From Streptomyces reniochalinae (GTDB lineage: Bacteria > Actinomycetota > Actinomycetes > Streptomycetales > Streptomycetaceae): a stretch of DNA of 64,000 nucleotides. Where the stretch lies: assembly GCF_003323735.1 (NCBI RefSeq), contig NZ_QOIM01000025.1, positions 124,001 through 188,000 on the forward strand, written 5' to 3'. A program made the translations under genes and the position numbers. Positions 49,794 through 58,077 of this stretch are shown piece by piece; positions within the stretch are counted from its first letter, which is position 1; every line of letters begins with the position of its first letter. The notes beneath the pieces were generated by a model. That model was not told the DNA's origin. It did not search any database and saw only the letters and a program-made list of their open reading frames with translations.

Positions 49794-49843
49794 GGCGGTT
49801 TTCCCGGCTGGTTTCCGAGGCGGTTGTCCCGGCCGGTTTCCGG
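49794..49843. repeat. Tandem 25-bp repeat between transglutaminase-like and cupin genes
   Basis: Copies at 49794-49818 and 49819-49843 agree at 22 of 25 positions (shared words GGCGGTT, TCCCGGC and GGTTTCCG). They fill the 70-bp spacer inside the operon. They may shape mRNA structure or bind a protein. A partial third copy may precede them. Confidence 0.65.
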
Positions 49844-49848
49844 GATGG

Positions 49849-50775
49849 CTAGCGTGCGGAGATGTGCAGGGGTGCCTGGCGCCCGTGGTCGTGGACGACG
49901 GGGAAAAAGACCTCGGGCGGCCAGGTGAGCAGGTGCCAGACGGCGCCCGCGACCGAGCGGTTGTACGGCCAGACGGCGGGCTCCGTCATGCCCCAGCGCG
50001 CGAAGGCGGTCAGCAGTACGGGGTCGGCCGGCACCCACGCGCCGTCCAGGTCGAACTCCACCCAGTGGTGCAAAGTGGTGAACGGCGGCGCCACCAGCAG
50101 CCCGGCCCCGTGCCTGGCCCTGATACCGCGCCGCTCGGCCTCCCGCAGCAGGAGCCGGGTGGGGATGAGGCAGTTGGCCAGGCGGGTGGCGCGCGAAAAG
50201 CCCTCGTCCTCGATGACGCCGTCCGGCAGCACGTACAGCTCCCAGTCGGCGACGAGGGAGAGCAACTCGGAGCGGTCCGCGTCGAACACGTGGGTGTCGG
50301 AGGGCAGTCGCGCTTGCACGGTGAACGCCCCCGGCGAGGTCTCGCGCAGGCTGCCGGGCTCGCCGTGGCGCTCCAGCCCCGGCACCGGCGTGAACGCGCA
50401 GGCGCCCTGGTGGCGCCGGCCTGCGCACTCGGCGGTCAGCTGGAGCTCGTACCGGTGCGGCTGGCCGTTGCGGGCGGCGGCGTCCATGGCCGACGCCTTG
50501 CGCGTGAGCGCGCTGAAGTAGGGCGAAGGCAGCTGTAGATAGGTGCTGATGTTGTGCAGGTCGGTGCGCTCGAAACGCCGCGAACCGCCCTGGTCGCGGT
50601 GCGGGAGTCCGTGGTCGAGGAGGGCTTGGAGGAGGTCGGGCCCGATGGCCCAGAACTCCTCGGCGAAGGCGGCGTCCTTGGCGAAGGTGCGGTGCGCGTC
50701 GGGGACCCGCAGGATCCGGTCGACGGCCTGCCTGAGCGTTTCGGGCGCGAACACGTCGGCCACGGGCGCGCTCAC
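49849..50775 (-). CDS. Transglutaminase-fold (papain-like) protein
   Basis: 308 aa. GTG 50775 overlaps the GatZ-like stop (GTGA). The C-terminal half carries the triad order of the transglutaminase core: Cys202 in RLANCLIPTRLLL, His237 in TLHHWVEFDLDG and Asp251 in WVPADP. The N-terminal 190 residues are not familiar to me and include a beta-rich part (YELQLTAECAGRRHQGACAF). No signal peptide is seen. Proteins of this fold cleave or form amide bonds. Coupling with sugar genes suggests an amidase or ligase acting on the pathway product; this is inference. Confidence 0.82.
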   Translation of the reverse strand: MSAPVADVFAPETLRQAVDRILRVPDAHRTFAKDAAFAEEFWAIGPDLLQALLDHGLPHRDQGGSRRFERTDLHNISTYLQLPSPYFSALTRKASAMDAAARNGQPHRYELQLTAECAGRRHQGACAFTPVPGLERHGEPGSLRETSPGAFTVQARLPSDTHVFDADRSELLSLVADWELYVLPDGVIEDEGFSRATRLANCLIPTRLLLREAERRGIRARHGAGLLVAPPFTTLHHWVEFDLDGAWVPADPVLLTAFARWGMTEPAVWPYNRSVAGAVWHLLTWPPEVFFPVVHDHGRQAPLHISAR

Positions 50776-51983
50776 CGCCGCGCCCCCGCGGCTCCGGCCG
50801 CCCCCGCGTCCCCCGCCGCGCCGGCGGCCACGGACCGCCCCGGTACCATCGCCGTCCCGGCGGTCCGCGGCACCGCGGCCACGGCGTGCAGCGCGGCCTC
50901 GATGCGCTCGCTCACCGCCTCGCGCAGCACCGTCTCCAGCGGCGGCCTGCCCCTGCGCGCGAGAGCGCGGGCGGCCTCGTCGCGGATGCGCAGTCCTTCC
51001 GGGGTGCCGAAGACGTAGTGCCCCGCGATGACGGCGCGCTCGACGTCCGTGGCGTCGGTCGCCTCGAGCATCCACTTGCGCCACTTGCCGCTGTCGTGGG
51101 CGAGCCGCAGGAAGTCCTCCTTCGCCGCGCCCAGTTCCATCTCCTCCAGAACACGCAGCAGGGCGCGGGTCTCCGTGACGCCGTACTCCGGCGCGACGTT
51201 GAACGCGTCCACGCCGGCCCGCAACAGCGAGGCGGTCTCCTCGGTGGTGAGGTAGTCGCAGTTGTGCGCCTTGAGCCGCACGCCCTCCTGGTGGCAGATG
51301 GCGGCCAGCGTGGAGACCTGACGCAGCGTCTCGGCGCGCGCCTGCGGGTCGTGGAAGCGCCCCACGTTGCGCAGTTCGGCGACCTTGGTGCCCGTCTGCG
51401 CCACGACATAGCGGGGCAGGGGGGCGCCCGCCGCCTCCACGCCCTCCAGGACGAGGCGGAGCGCCGCCTTGAACTCGTCGGGGTCGTTGGTGGAGACGTC
51501 CTGCGGCTCGAAGCCGATCTCGTACGCCACCTGACTGCCGCGCGCGGTGGCCTCCGCGTGGCAGCGCGCGTACAGCTCCACCAGCCGGGCGGCGGCCGTC
51601 CGCGCGGAGACGGGACCCGTGCCAGGGCGCCCCTCGGAGGTGTCGATGTGCAGCAGCCCGAACCCGGCGTCCAGGTCGGCGGTGAACGAGCGGAGGCAGG
51701 AGTCGAGCGCCTCGTCCGGGTCGGCCAGCCGCGCCTCGGCCGTGTGCATCCAGGGGCCGCCGTGGTCCCGGCACAGCATCGTCAGTCCGTGCGGGTCGCG
51801 GGCGCGTACGTAGGCGGCGAACTCCTCGGTCGTCCAGCCCAGATAGCCGCCGCCGAACTCGGCCGCGTCCACCTGGCGGCGGCTGGGGATGAGCATGAGC
51901 GGCGTGCGGGTGCGCCGGGCGACGGCGAGAGCCGCGTCGACGGTCGTGCGAGAGACCGGGCCGATGCCGACCACTGGTTCCAT
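50772..51983 (-). CDS. GatZ/KbaZ-like TIM-barrel protein (tagatose-bisphosphate aldolase family)
   Basis: 403 aa from ATG 51983 behind GGGAAGA. It follows the layout of GatZ/KbaZ: start GIGPVSRTTVDAALAVARRTRTPLMLIPSRRQVDAAEFGGGYLGWTTEEF in blocks, then LCRDHGGPW, FGLLHIDTSEG, YEIGFEPQ and LKAHNCDYLT. In E. coli these proteins stabilise the catalytic GatY/KbaY aldolase. No GatY partner is encoded here. The conserved Asp/His/Glu of the barrel remain, so it may have its own aldolase or isomerase activity on a sugar phosphate. The C-terminal 25 residues are Ala/Gly-rich. Confidence 0.85.
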   Translation of the reverse strand: MEPVVGIGPVSRTTVDAALAVARRTRTPLMLIPSRRQVDAAEFGGGYLGWTTEEFAAYVRARDPHGLTMLCRDHGGPWMHTAEARLADPDEALDSCLRSFTADLDAGFGLLHIDTSEGRPGTGPVSARTAAARLVELYARCHAEATARGSQVAYEIGFEPQDVSTNDPDEFKAALRLVLEGVEAAGAPLPRYVVAQTGTKVAELRNVGRFHDPQARAETLRQVSTLAAICHQEGVRLKAHNCDYLTTEETASLLRAGVDAFNVAPEYGVTETRALLRVLEEMELGAAKEDFLRLAHDSGKWRKWMLEATDATDVERAVIAGHYVFGTPEGLRIRDEAARALARRGRPPLETVLREAVSERIEAALHAVAAVPRTAGTAMVPGRSVAAGAAGDAGAAGAAGARR

Positions 51984-52115
51984 GGATGTCTTCCCCTGTT
52001 CGTGGGGGCCCTGATCGCGGGGGCCGAAGTTCCTGGGAGGTTGTGCGGCGCGCGGGCGGCCGGGCTGGGGGACGGGCCACGCGGACCGGCTGGGCGGCAT
52101 GTGGCGCGCGGGCGG

Positions 52116-53321
52116 CTACCCGGAGCGGAACGCGCTCAGGTCGCCGATGCGGGAGTCGGGTGGCCAGGTGCACCAGGGGAACGCCTCGTAGGCCGTGGCC
52201 CCCGCGCCCTCGGCGTCGAACCAGTCGGTGGCGCGCGCGTGGTGCAGGTGCACCATGCGGTCGGGATGGCGGTCGAGCCCGCCGTGCAGGTCGGCGCGCC
52301 ATGCGAAGTCGTTGTCCGCGCCGCCCCACCCGGCGGTGAACCGCTCGTCGTAGCCGCCGATCCGGGTGAAAAGGCTCTCCCGCAGCCACACGCAGGCCCC
52401 GGGCGTACGGCGCAGGAAGACGCCCCGCAGCGCGTCCCTGTCCACGGTGGGCCGCCCCTGCGCACACCGCTCGCCGACGGCCTGGTGGCTGGAGCCCTCG
52501 TCCAGGTACAGCATGTCCACGAACGGCCAGTGCGCCTGGGTGCCCGGCGTACGGAACCGTTGGACGGCGCGCTCGATAAAGCCGCGGTCGACGAGGATGT
52601 CCGCCTCCAGCACACAGACCAGCTCCGCGGGACGGGCCCCGTGCACGACGCCCGCGTTCAGCGTCCACGCGTAGTTGAACGGGCCGGGGTTCTCGGCGAA
52701 GAGGTAGGTGTCGCACCAGGGCGCGTACACGCTCTCCCAGCGGGGCTCGCTGTCCGCCTCCACCACGACGACGCGGTACCGGTCGCGGGGGTGGCTCTGG
52801 TCGTTGAGCGCGTGCAGCACGGCCGCCAGGTTGCGGGTACGGTCGCTGTCGCCCCCGCGCTCCCTGAACGGGATCACCACGGCCGCGTCGACCGGCCCCC
52901 GGGGGGCGGCCGGTGGCCGTGAGGTGCGCAGGATCTCGCGCGCGTCGGGGGTGGCGAGCCGGGCGGGCCGCTCGCTGCCGGTCTGCATGCGCAGCCGCGA
53001 GCGGCACTCCGCCTCCCACACCAGTTCCGCCAACCGCGCGATCTCGGGCGCGTCCGCGCGGCGCCGGAACCTGTCGGCCAGCGACACGGTCAGACCGCGG
53101 CACGCGGCGACGTCACCGGGGTCCTTGCCGACCGTACGGGCCAGCGTGCGCAGGTCCGCGTCGGGCAGGGCGAGGACCGCGTCGGCGACCGCCTGGTGCG
53201 CCTCGCGCGACCATACCCAGAAGCCGGGGGCGGCGGACTGGGCGAACAGGTCGGCGACGAGGGCGACGCTGCTGACCGCGGCGTCCGCGAGGGTCGCCGG
53301 GTCCTGGTGCCTCCAGCTCAT
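52116..53321 (-). CDS. Family 2 glycosyltransferase, GalNAc-transferase-like
   Basis: 401 aa; ATG 53321 follows GAGGACC. A helical head of about 130 residues precedes a GT-A domain: VDAAVVIPFRERGGDSDRTRNLAAVLHAL, VLEADILVDRGFIERAVQRF (metal-binding DxD-like) and GWGGADNDFAWRADLHG. The last motif resembles the WGGEDxE segment of polypeptide GalNAc-transferases and bacterial chondroitin-type synthases. No membrane segment is seen, so it is cytosolic. It is probably the first gene of the operon, downstream of the LuxR gene and a palindrome at 53422. Confidence 0.9.
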   Translation of the reverse strand: MSWRHQDPATLADAAVSSVALVADLFAQSAAPGFWVWSREAHQAVADAVLALPDADLRTLARTVGKDPGDVAACRGLTVSLADRFRRRADAPEIARLAELVWEAECRSRLRMQTGSERPARLATPDAREILRTSRPPAAPRGPVDAAVVIPFRERGGDSDRTRNLAAVLHALNDQSHPRDRYRVVVVEADSEPRWESVYAPWCDTYLFAENPGPFNYAWTLNAGVVHGARPAELVCVLEADILVDRGFIERAVQRFRTPGTQAHWPFVDMLYLDEGSSHQAVGERCAQGRPTVDRDALRGVFLRRTPGACVWLRESLFTRIGGYDERFTAGWGGADNDFAWRADLHGGLDRHPDRMVHLHHARATDWFDAEGAGATAYEAFPWCTWPPDSRIGDLSAFRSG

Positions 53322-53655
53322 CTGACGGTCCTCTCGGCAGGGGCTGGGCTCATCGTGGGCCCGGCCGCGCGGCCGCTGACAGCCCCGGATGGCCGCCCGC
53401 ATCGAGCTGTGCGGATGGGGGTAGCCGTTCGGCTAGGGGTTGTCCTGCGGCTCTTGCTCCGTTGCGGGGGGCGCCGCTGCGCAGGGGGCACCGCTGTCCG
53501 CGGTGTGCGGGCCGCGGCCGGGTGGTGGCTCGTGGCGCCGTTCCCCGCGCCTCTGGTGCGCGTCCACAACTCCGCTGCACCGCTGGGGCATCCCCCGGCC
53601 CCCCGTCGCTCCCCCGCCGGATCGGCCGGTGGCCCGTGCGCGGGGCCTGGCGGTG
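53322..53655. other. Control region between the LuxR gene and the glycosyltransferase operon
   Basis: 334 bp with no gene. It contains the palindrome at 53422-53435 and several GC-rich inverted words (CCGGCCGCGCGGCCG near 53361). It should hold the LuxR gene's terminator and the operon's promoter. Confidence 0.5.
53422..53435. promoter_or_regulatory. Candidate LuxR/NarL-type operator
   Basis: TAGCCG-TT-CGGCTA is a perfect inverted repeat flanked by runs of G on both sides. It lies about 100 bp upstream of the first operon gene and next to the gene for a LuxR-type regulator. Binding by that regulator is inferred from position and symmetry. Confidence 0.5.
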
Positions 53656-54336
53656 TCAGTCGATGAGGCCGAGTTTGATGGCGGTGACGACCGCCGCGGT
53701 GCGGTTGGCGGCGCCGAGCTTCAGCAGGACGCTGCTGACCAGGCGCTTGACGCCGTGCTCCGAGATCCGCAGCCGGCGGGCGATCTGCTTGTTGCTCAGG
53801 CCCGCGACGAGCAGGTCGAGCACCTGGTGTTCGCGGGCGGTCAGCCGCACGGTGCGGGCCGGCAACAGGTGTGCCGACTCCCCCGCATGGCTCAGCAGGC
53901 GGCGCCCCAGACGCAGCGGCATCGGCATCTCGTCGGCGGCGAGCTGCCGCAGCGCGCGGTCGAGCGCCGCGGCGGTCAGCTCCTCGCGCAGCAGGTAGCC
54001 GTCGGCGGGGAGGCGGGCGAGCGCGCCGTGGGACTCGGCGTCTGCGGGGTCCAGTACGACGAGGGTGCGCAGCCCCGGCTGGGTGTGGCGCAGCCGCCCC
54101 GCTGTGGTGTGCCCGGAGTTGGAACTGGAGAGGATCAGCACGTGGAACCTGTGCTCGGCCAGCGCCCGGTCGAGCGCTTCGGTGTGGCCGAACTCCTCGG
54201 CGCGCTCGACACATCCGAGCCCGGGGAGCATCGCCTGGAGCCCCAGGCGCAGGAGTTCGGCTTCGACGTGTACGGCGACGGCCAGCCGGACCTCGGTGCG
54301 CTCGTCGGTGCCCGGCGTTGCCTGCGTCTCGGTCAT
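53656..54336 (-). CDS. LuxR/NarL-type regulator with degenerate receiver domain
   Basis: 226 aa from ATG 54336; a GTG 9 nt upstream is possible. Residues about 15-130 have receiver length and order, but the acidic pair after strand 1 is replaced (VRLAVAVHVEAELL) and the phosphorylation-site strand reads FHVLILSSSNSG with no Asp. Residues about 160-220 are a normal LuxR HTH: LTAREHQVLDLLVAGLSNKQIARRLRISEHGVKRLVSSVLLKLG. It is therefore an atypical response regulator, probably working without phosphorylation and perhaps sensing a ligand. No histidine kinase gene is near. It should control the adjacent operon. Confidence 0.9.
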   Translation of the reverse strand: MTETQATPGTDERTEVRLAVAVHVEAELLRLGLQAMLPGLGCVERAEEFGHTEALDRALAEHRFHVLILSSSNSGHTTAGRLRHTQPGLRTLVVLDPADAESHGALARLPADGYLLREELTAAALDRALRQLAADEMPMPLRLGRRLLSHAGESAHLLPARTVRLTAREHQVLDLLVAGLSNKQIARRLRISEHGVKRLVSSVLLKLGAANRTAAVVTAIKLGLID

Positions 54337-54693
54337 GCGGCTCACCCAATCCCCGTGGAGGCCCACCTCCGCCGTCGCGGGTGTGGTCCGGCCCTGTTTG
54401 CCGCGAGCGATGATCTCGCAGACTCCCGCCCCAGGGAAGCGAGTTGACCGAGTGATGGCCGAGGCACGAGGTGTCCGCCGCGCCGCCCGGGGAGAGCCCC
54501 GCGCGTCACCTCGCCGATCGCCCCGTTGCGCCTCTCCTGTCACGCTCCTAGCATCCGTGGCGGCCCCTCGTGCGGGTCGGCGGCCTCGCGGGCCGTACGT
54601 GCGAACACTCGGAACAGCCGGAACCGGAACCGGAAGCGGAACCGGCACAGGACCGGCACCGGCACCGGCAGGCGAAGGGCGGGCAGCCGCGTC
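54337..54693. other. Divergent region upstream of the CoA-transferase remnant
   Basis: 357 bp without a supported gene. TAGCAT at 54549-54554 looks like a plus-strand -10 box. From about 54612 to 54672 the sequence is built of ACCGGA/ACCGGC words, like the linkers in the Nudix and PKS genes. A GTG at 54557 opens a frame that is not the CoA-transferase frame. Confidence 0.45.
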
Positions 54694-55966
54694 GTGGACT
54701 TCCAGCTCGGCGGGGACGAGGAAGCGGCACGGAGGTCCGGCGGGCCCGGGGCGCTGGCCGGGCTGCGGGTGCTGGACCTCTCGCGGGTGCTGGCGGGCCC
54801 GCTGTGCACGCAGATGCTGGCCGACCACGGCGCCGAGGTCGTCAAGGCCGAGCCGCCCGGTGGCGACGAGACCCGCGGCTGGGGACCGCCATTCGTCGAT
54901 GGGGCGGCCGAGGGGGCGGAGGCAGTCGAGGGGGCGGCCCGCACCAGCGCCTACTACCAGAACCTCAACCGCAACAAGCGCAACATCGTCCTCGACCTCT
55001 CGTGCGACGAGGGGCGAGCGCTCCTCGGGCGGCTGCTGCGGTCCACCGACGTACTGGTGGAGAACTTCAAGGCGGGCACCCTGGCCGACTGGGGCTACCC
55101 GGACGAGCGGTTGCGGGCCCGCTTCCCGGCGCTCGTGCACTGCCGGGTCACCGGCTTCGGCACACACGGGCCGATGGGCGGACTGCCCGGATACGACGCG
55201 GTGCTCCAGGCGTACGGCGGGCTGATGAGCGTCAACGGCGAGGCGGGCGGCGACCCGCTGCGGGTCGGCGTGCCCGTGGTGGACATGGTCACCGGCGTCC
55301 TCGCCTTCTCCGGTGTGCTGCTCGCCCTGCACGAGCGCAACAGCTCGGGCCTCGGGCAGCTGGTGGACTGCGCCTTGCTGGACACCGCCGTCGGCCTGCT
55401 GCATCCGCACTCGGCCACCTGGCTCGCGGACGGCCGGGTGCGGCCGCGCCGGTTCCGCTCATCCGACGATCGCACCGTACGACTCCTTCGAGGCGGCCGA
55501 CGGGCCGCTCTTCGTCGGCGTGGGCAACGACCGGCAGTTCGCCGCGCTCGCCCGGCTGCTGGACGATCCCGAACTGGCCCGCGACCCGCGCTTCGCCTCC
55601 AACCCCGACCGGGTGCGCAACACGGCGGCGCTGCGCGCCCTGCTGGCACCCCGGTTCGCCCGGTGGCACCGCGCGGAGCTGGCGGCCAAGCTCCTGGACG
55701 AGGGCGTCCCCGCCTCCCCCGTGCACGACGTGGCCGAGGCGCTCACCTCCCCACAGGTGCGGCACCGGGGCCTGGTCGTCGAGCACGGCGACTACCGCGG
55801 CATCGCCACCCCCGTCTCGCTCACCCGCACCCCTGTCCAGAGGCCCTCGGCGCCCCGCCCGCCCGGCGCGGACACCGTGGAAGTCCTGCGCGGGGCCGGG
55901 CTGGAGGAGGACGAGATCGCCGCCGCGGTGGCCTCCAGGGCCGTGCGGACGGCGCCGGAGGAGTGA
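54694..55966 (+). pseudogene. CaiB/BaiF (class III) CoA-transferase, frameshifted
   Basis: The first part reads from about GTG 54694: GALAGLRVLDLSRVLAGPLCTQMLADHGAEVVK in blocks, LNRNKRNIVLDLS, ENFKAGTLADWGY, GFGTHGPMGGLPGYDAVLQA and GVPVVDMVTGVLAFSGVL. This continues to RPRRFRSS near 55460, where homology jumps one frame to HPTIAPYDSFEAADGPLFVGVGNDRQFA and runs to a stop at 55966. Together the two parts equal a full 400-residue enzyme that moves CoA between acids. The break needs a loss of bases at about 55450-55463. It may be a real inactivation or a sequence error. The start has no good ribosome binding site, so the 5' end is uncertain too. Confidence 0.85.
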
Positions 55967-56111
55967 AAGCGCCGTTGCCGACCGGCCCGTGGACGGATCA
56001 CGCACCGCACTGGGTAAGACGCAGGAAGGACACCGTACTCACCCAACACGGCCGTACCGGGCAGCGCGGCCCACCGCGGCGGCGCCCGGCACCGGCAGAT
56101 CGGGGCGTGAC

Positions 56112-57884
56112 ATGACGGCACCACCACCTGCCTCCGCACCGCGACCCGCGACCGCACCACCACCCGCGTCCCCCTCGATCCCCTCCCCCACGCGCGAGCC
56201 CGCGGCCCCGGACGCCGGAACGCGGCGCGCCGCCCCGGAAGCCGGAAAGGAGCGCGCCGGAACGGGGCGCGCGGCACCGGGCGCGCCCTACACCGACCCG
56301 ACCCTCGGCATCCCGGTGTCCACCTCGTGGCGCGGCGAGCCCCGCAACCGGCTGGTGGCCCTCGGCGACTCCCTCACCGAGGGGTTCCAGAGCTGCGCCG
56401 TCTTCCGCACCGACCTGTCCTACCCGGCGATCATCGCCCACGAGCTGGGCTGGTCCGCGCACTTCCGCCACCCCAGCTACGAGGGCTGCGGCGGGCTCCC
56501 GCTCAACCTGGAGTTGCTGCTGCGCGACCTGGAGGAGCACTGCGGCAAGGACCTCGACTGGTGGGACACGCCCGCGGCCCTCTTCCGGGCGCGCCGGTTC
56601 ATGGACAAGGTGGAGGACTACTGGGAGCGCGGCGCCGGCTGCGCTCCGGCCACGACCACGGCCGTCAACCACAACCTGGCGGTCTTCGGCTGGGATTTGC
56701 GGGACGCGCTGGACAAGTCGGCCGACGTGTGCCGGAAGATGATCGGCGCCCCACGCGACGACCTGGTGCGGCAGATGGTCGGCAACCCCGGGGAGCGTGC
56801 CGCGCTGCGCGCCCTGCCCACCCGCCCGCCCGCCGCGGGAGCGCTCACTCAGGTGGGCGCCGCGCGGCTGCTGGGCGAGCAGACGGGCGAGCGCCAGGAC
56901 GAGCGAGCGGACGGCGAAGGCTCCGGCGAGGACACGCGGGAGGGGCGAGGCGGACGGGACCCCGACCCCGACCACGGGATCGAGACCCTCATCGTCTTCC
57001 TCGGGGCCAACAACGCCCTCTCCTCGGTCATCGAACTCGACGTCACCTGGAGCGGCCCCGGCTACGACGACCTGCGCGAGAAGGGCAAGTACACGGTCTG
57101 GCGGCCCGAGCACTTCGCCTCCGAGCTGCGGCAGCTCGCGGACGAGATCGGGCAGATCCGCGCACGGCACGTCATCTGGTGCGCCGTACCGCACGTGACG
57201 ATCGCGCCCATCGCGCGGGGCGTGCACGGGAAGGCGGAGCCGGGCTCGCGCTACTTCCCGTACTACACGCGGCCCTGGATCGGTGACAGCGACTTCGACG
57301 TGCGGCGCGACCCGCATCTGACGGGCGAGCAGGCACGCGACGTGGACGCGGCGATCGACCAGTACAACGACGCGATGGCCGACGTCGTGCGGGCGGCACG
57401 CCGGGCTGGGCGCGACTGGTATCTGCTCGATACGGCCGGTCTGCTGGACCGGCTGGCGTGCCGCCGCTACTTCGAGGACGAGGCGGCGCGGCCCGACTGG
57501 TGGTCACCGTATCCGCTGCCCCGCGAGCTGCGGGCGCTCGATCCGGTACCCAACTCGCGGTTCCTGCTCAGCGACGGTGAGCGGCGCAGCGACGGCGGGC
57601 TCTTCTCGCTGGACGGCGTGCACCCCACGACCGTGGCCTACGGGATTCTCGCCCAGGAACTGATGGGGGTGATGCGTACCGCAGGCGTGGAGTTCCGCAC
57701 CCCGTACGGGGGCGATCCCCGGCCCGACCCGGTGCGGGTGGACTTCCAGCGCCTGGTGCGCCGGGACACGCTCATCAACCGCCCGCCCGCCAACGTCACC
57801 TCGGGCCTCCAGATCATCGGCTGGGCCGACGAGGCGCTGGACGTGCTGGGCCGCGCCCTGTGGTTCGGCCGCAAGGGGAAGTAG
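56112..57884 (+). CDS. SGNH/GDSL-hydrolase family protein
   Basis: 590 aa from ATG 56112; the ribosome binding site is weak. The first 60 residues are Pro/Ala-rich. The SGNH core follows: block I LVALGDSLTEGF with Ser87, block III IVFLGANNALSS, block IV CAVPHVTIAP and block V SLDGVHPTTVAYGI with the Asp-x-x-His pair. A large insert near 250-295 is acidic and probably a loop. Such enzymes hydrolyse esters of lipids or glycans. At 590 residues it is longer than usual. There is no clear signal peptide, so the site of action is uncertain. It follows the CoA-transferase remnant by 145 bp. Confidence 0.85.
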   Translation: MTAPPPASAPRPATAPPPASPSIPSPTREPAAPDAGTRRAAPEAGKERAGTGRAAPGAPYTDPTLGIPVSTSWRGEPRNRLVALGDSLTEGFQSCAVFRTDLSYPAIIAHELGWSAHFRHPSYEGCGGLPLNLELLLRDLEEHCGKDLDWWDTPAALFRARRFMDKVEDYWERGAGCAPATTTAVNHNLAVFGWDLRDALDKSADVCRKMIGAPRDDLVRQMVGNPGERAALRALPTRPPAAGALTQVGAARLLGEQTGERQDERADGEGSGEDTREGRGGRDPDPDHGIETLIVFLGANNALSSVIELDVTWSGPGYDDLREKGKYTVWRPEHFASELRQLADEIGQIRARHVIWCAVPHVTIAPIARGVHGKAEPGSRYFPYYTRPWIGDSDFDVRRDPHLTGEQARDVDAAIDQYNDAMADVVRAARRAGRDWYLLDTAGLLDRLACRRYFEDEAARPDWWSPYPLPRELRALDPVPNSRFLLSDGERRSDGGLFSLDGVHPTTVAYGILAQELMGVMRTAGVEFRTPYGGDPRPDPVRVDFQRLVRRDTLINRPPANVTSGLQIIGWADEALDVLGRALWFGRKGK

Positions 57885-57922
57885 CCGCCGGTAGCGGAAG
57901 CTGCGGCACCGGGGCGCACCCA

Positions 57923-57985
57923 CCGGCCGGGCGGTGCACACCTCCGGCCGGGCGGTGCACGCCTCCGGCCGGGCGGTGCACGCCC
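57923..57985. repeat. Three tandem 21-bp repeats
   Basis: Units beginning CCGGCCGGGCGGTGCAC occur at 57923-57943, 57944-57964 and 57965-57985; a fourth, diverged copy starts at 58008. They lie between the convergent SGNH and DUF1772 genes. The GCCGG-rich units can fold on themselves and may act in termination; 21 bp also equals two helical turns. Confidence 0.85.
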
Positions 57986-58077
57986 GCCGTCCGGGACGAG
58001 CGCGCCACCGGCCGGGCGGGCCACCCGGCGCCGCGGGGGCCCGGCGCGTGCGGCCGCCCGGAAACCGGAGGACGGGC

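Noticed and set aside
54557..54690. GTG 54557 behind TAGCAT as start of the CoA-transferase
   Set aside because: It is out of frame with the conserved N-terminus, and the box is only 2 nt away, too close for a leaderless start.
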